DNA from: Eublepharis macularius
Taxonomy: Eukaryota; Chordata; Lepidosauria; Squamata; Eublepharidae
Direction: 5' to 3'
DNA: 64,000 nt
Assembly (NCBI RefSeq): GCF_028583425.1
Contig: NC_072791.1
Span: 12,481,868-12,545,867, forward strand
How positions within the stretch are numbered: the stretch's first letter is position 1; every line of letters begins with the position of its first letter. Below are positions 63,961 to 64,000 of the stretch, piece by piece. Under the pieces are notes generated by a model. That model saw nothing but the letters and a program-made list of their open reading frames with translations, was not told where the DNA came from and did not search any database. The translations under genes and the position numbers were made by a program.

Positions 63961-64000
63961 CAGTGGAAATGCAGGTTTATATATGGTAGTTACAAGCAGA

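Overview
The window is vertebrate nuclear DNA, most likely from a squamate reptile (a lizard, possibly a gecko). It has one recognisable host gene, PPM1A, on the + strand, set in a dense and strongly nested landscape of reptile-type repeats: Penelope-like elements (PLEs), L1, CR1/L2-like LINEs, tRNA-derived SINEs, a 5S-rRNA-derived SINE, fold-back MITEs and a decayed DIRS-like (tyrosine-recombinase) retroelement. The host assignment rests on the repeat mixture and on the PPM1A sequence. No species-specific marker was identified.

Layout. 1-3.9 kb: end of a DNA-transposon-like repeat, then a 974-bp-arm inverted pair of Penelope-like retroelements and a hammerhead-ribozyme-like sequence. 3.9-16.2 kb: intergenic repeats (an L1 carrying a SINE carrying a fold-back element, LINE fragments, a 140-bp perfect-hairpin MITE, a repeat cluster at 15 kb). 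16.2-17.0 kb: CpG-island promoter and non-coding exon 1 of PPM1A, with a donor site at 16852. 17.0-40.65 kb: intron 1 (about 23.8 kb). 40.65-52.22 kb: PPM1A coding exons 2-6, giving an apparently intact 382-codon reading frame, the length I recall for mammalian PPM1A. A short alternative C-terminus is reached by reading through the exon 3 donor. 52.2 to at least 55.3 kb: 3'UTR with several AATAAA signals. 56.9-57.4 kb: a second inverted PLE pair. 57.4-63.7 kb: DIRS-like relic interrupted by a LINE and two SINEs. 63.7-64 kb: another LINE fragment.

The most interesting signal is a shared architecture. Three different PLE or PLE-like repeat families (at 0.5-3.0 kb, 15.1-15.3 kb and 56.9-57.4 kb) each occur as a 5'-to-5' inverted pair: minus-strand copy on the left, plus-strand copy on the right, 3' ends facing outward. 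Each carries a hammerhead-like CUGANGA...GAAA core. Two of the pairs are enclosed by one direct repeat of target DNA (13 bp perfect; 12 bp with one mismatch), so each pair appears to have integrated as a single event. This would fit two target-primed cDNAs joined at their 5' ends, or fold-back copying of one cDNA.

PPM1A is a soluble Mg2+/Mn2+-dependent Ser/Thr phosphatase. Its exon boundaries, reading phases and catalytic residues are all conserved here. All repeat boundaries below are by eye and approximate to about 5-30 bp unless a direct repeat fixes them.
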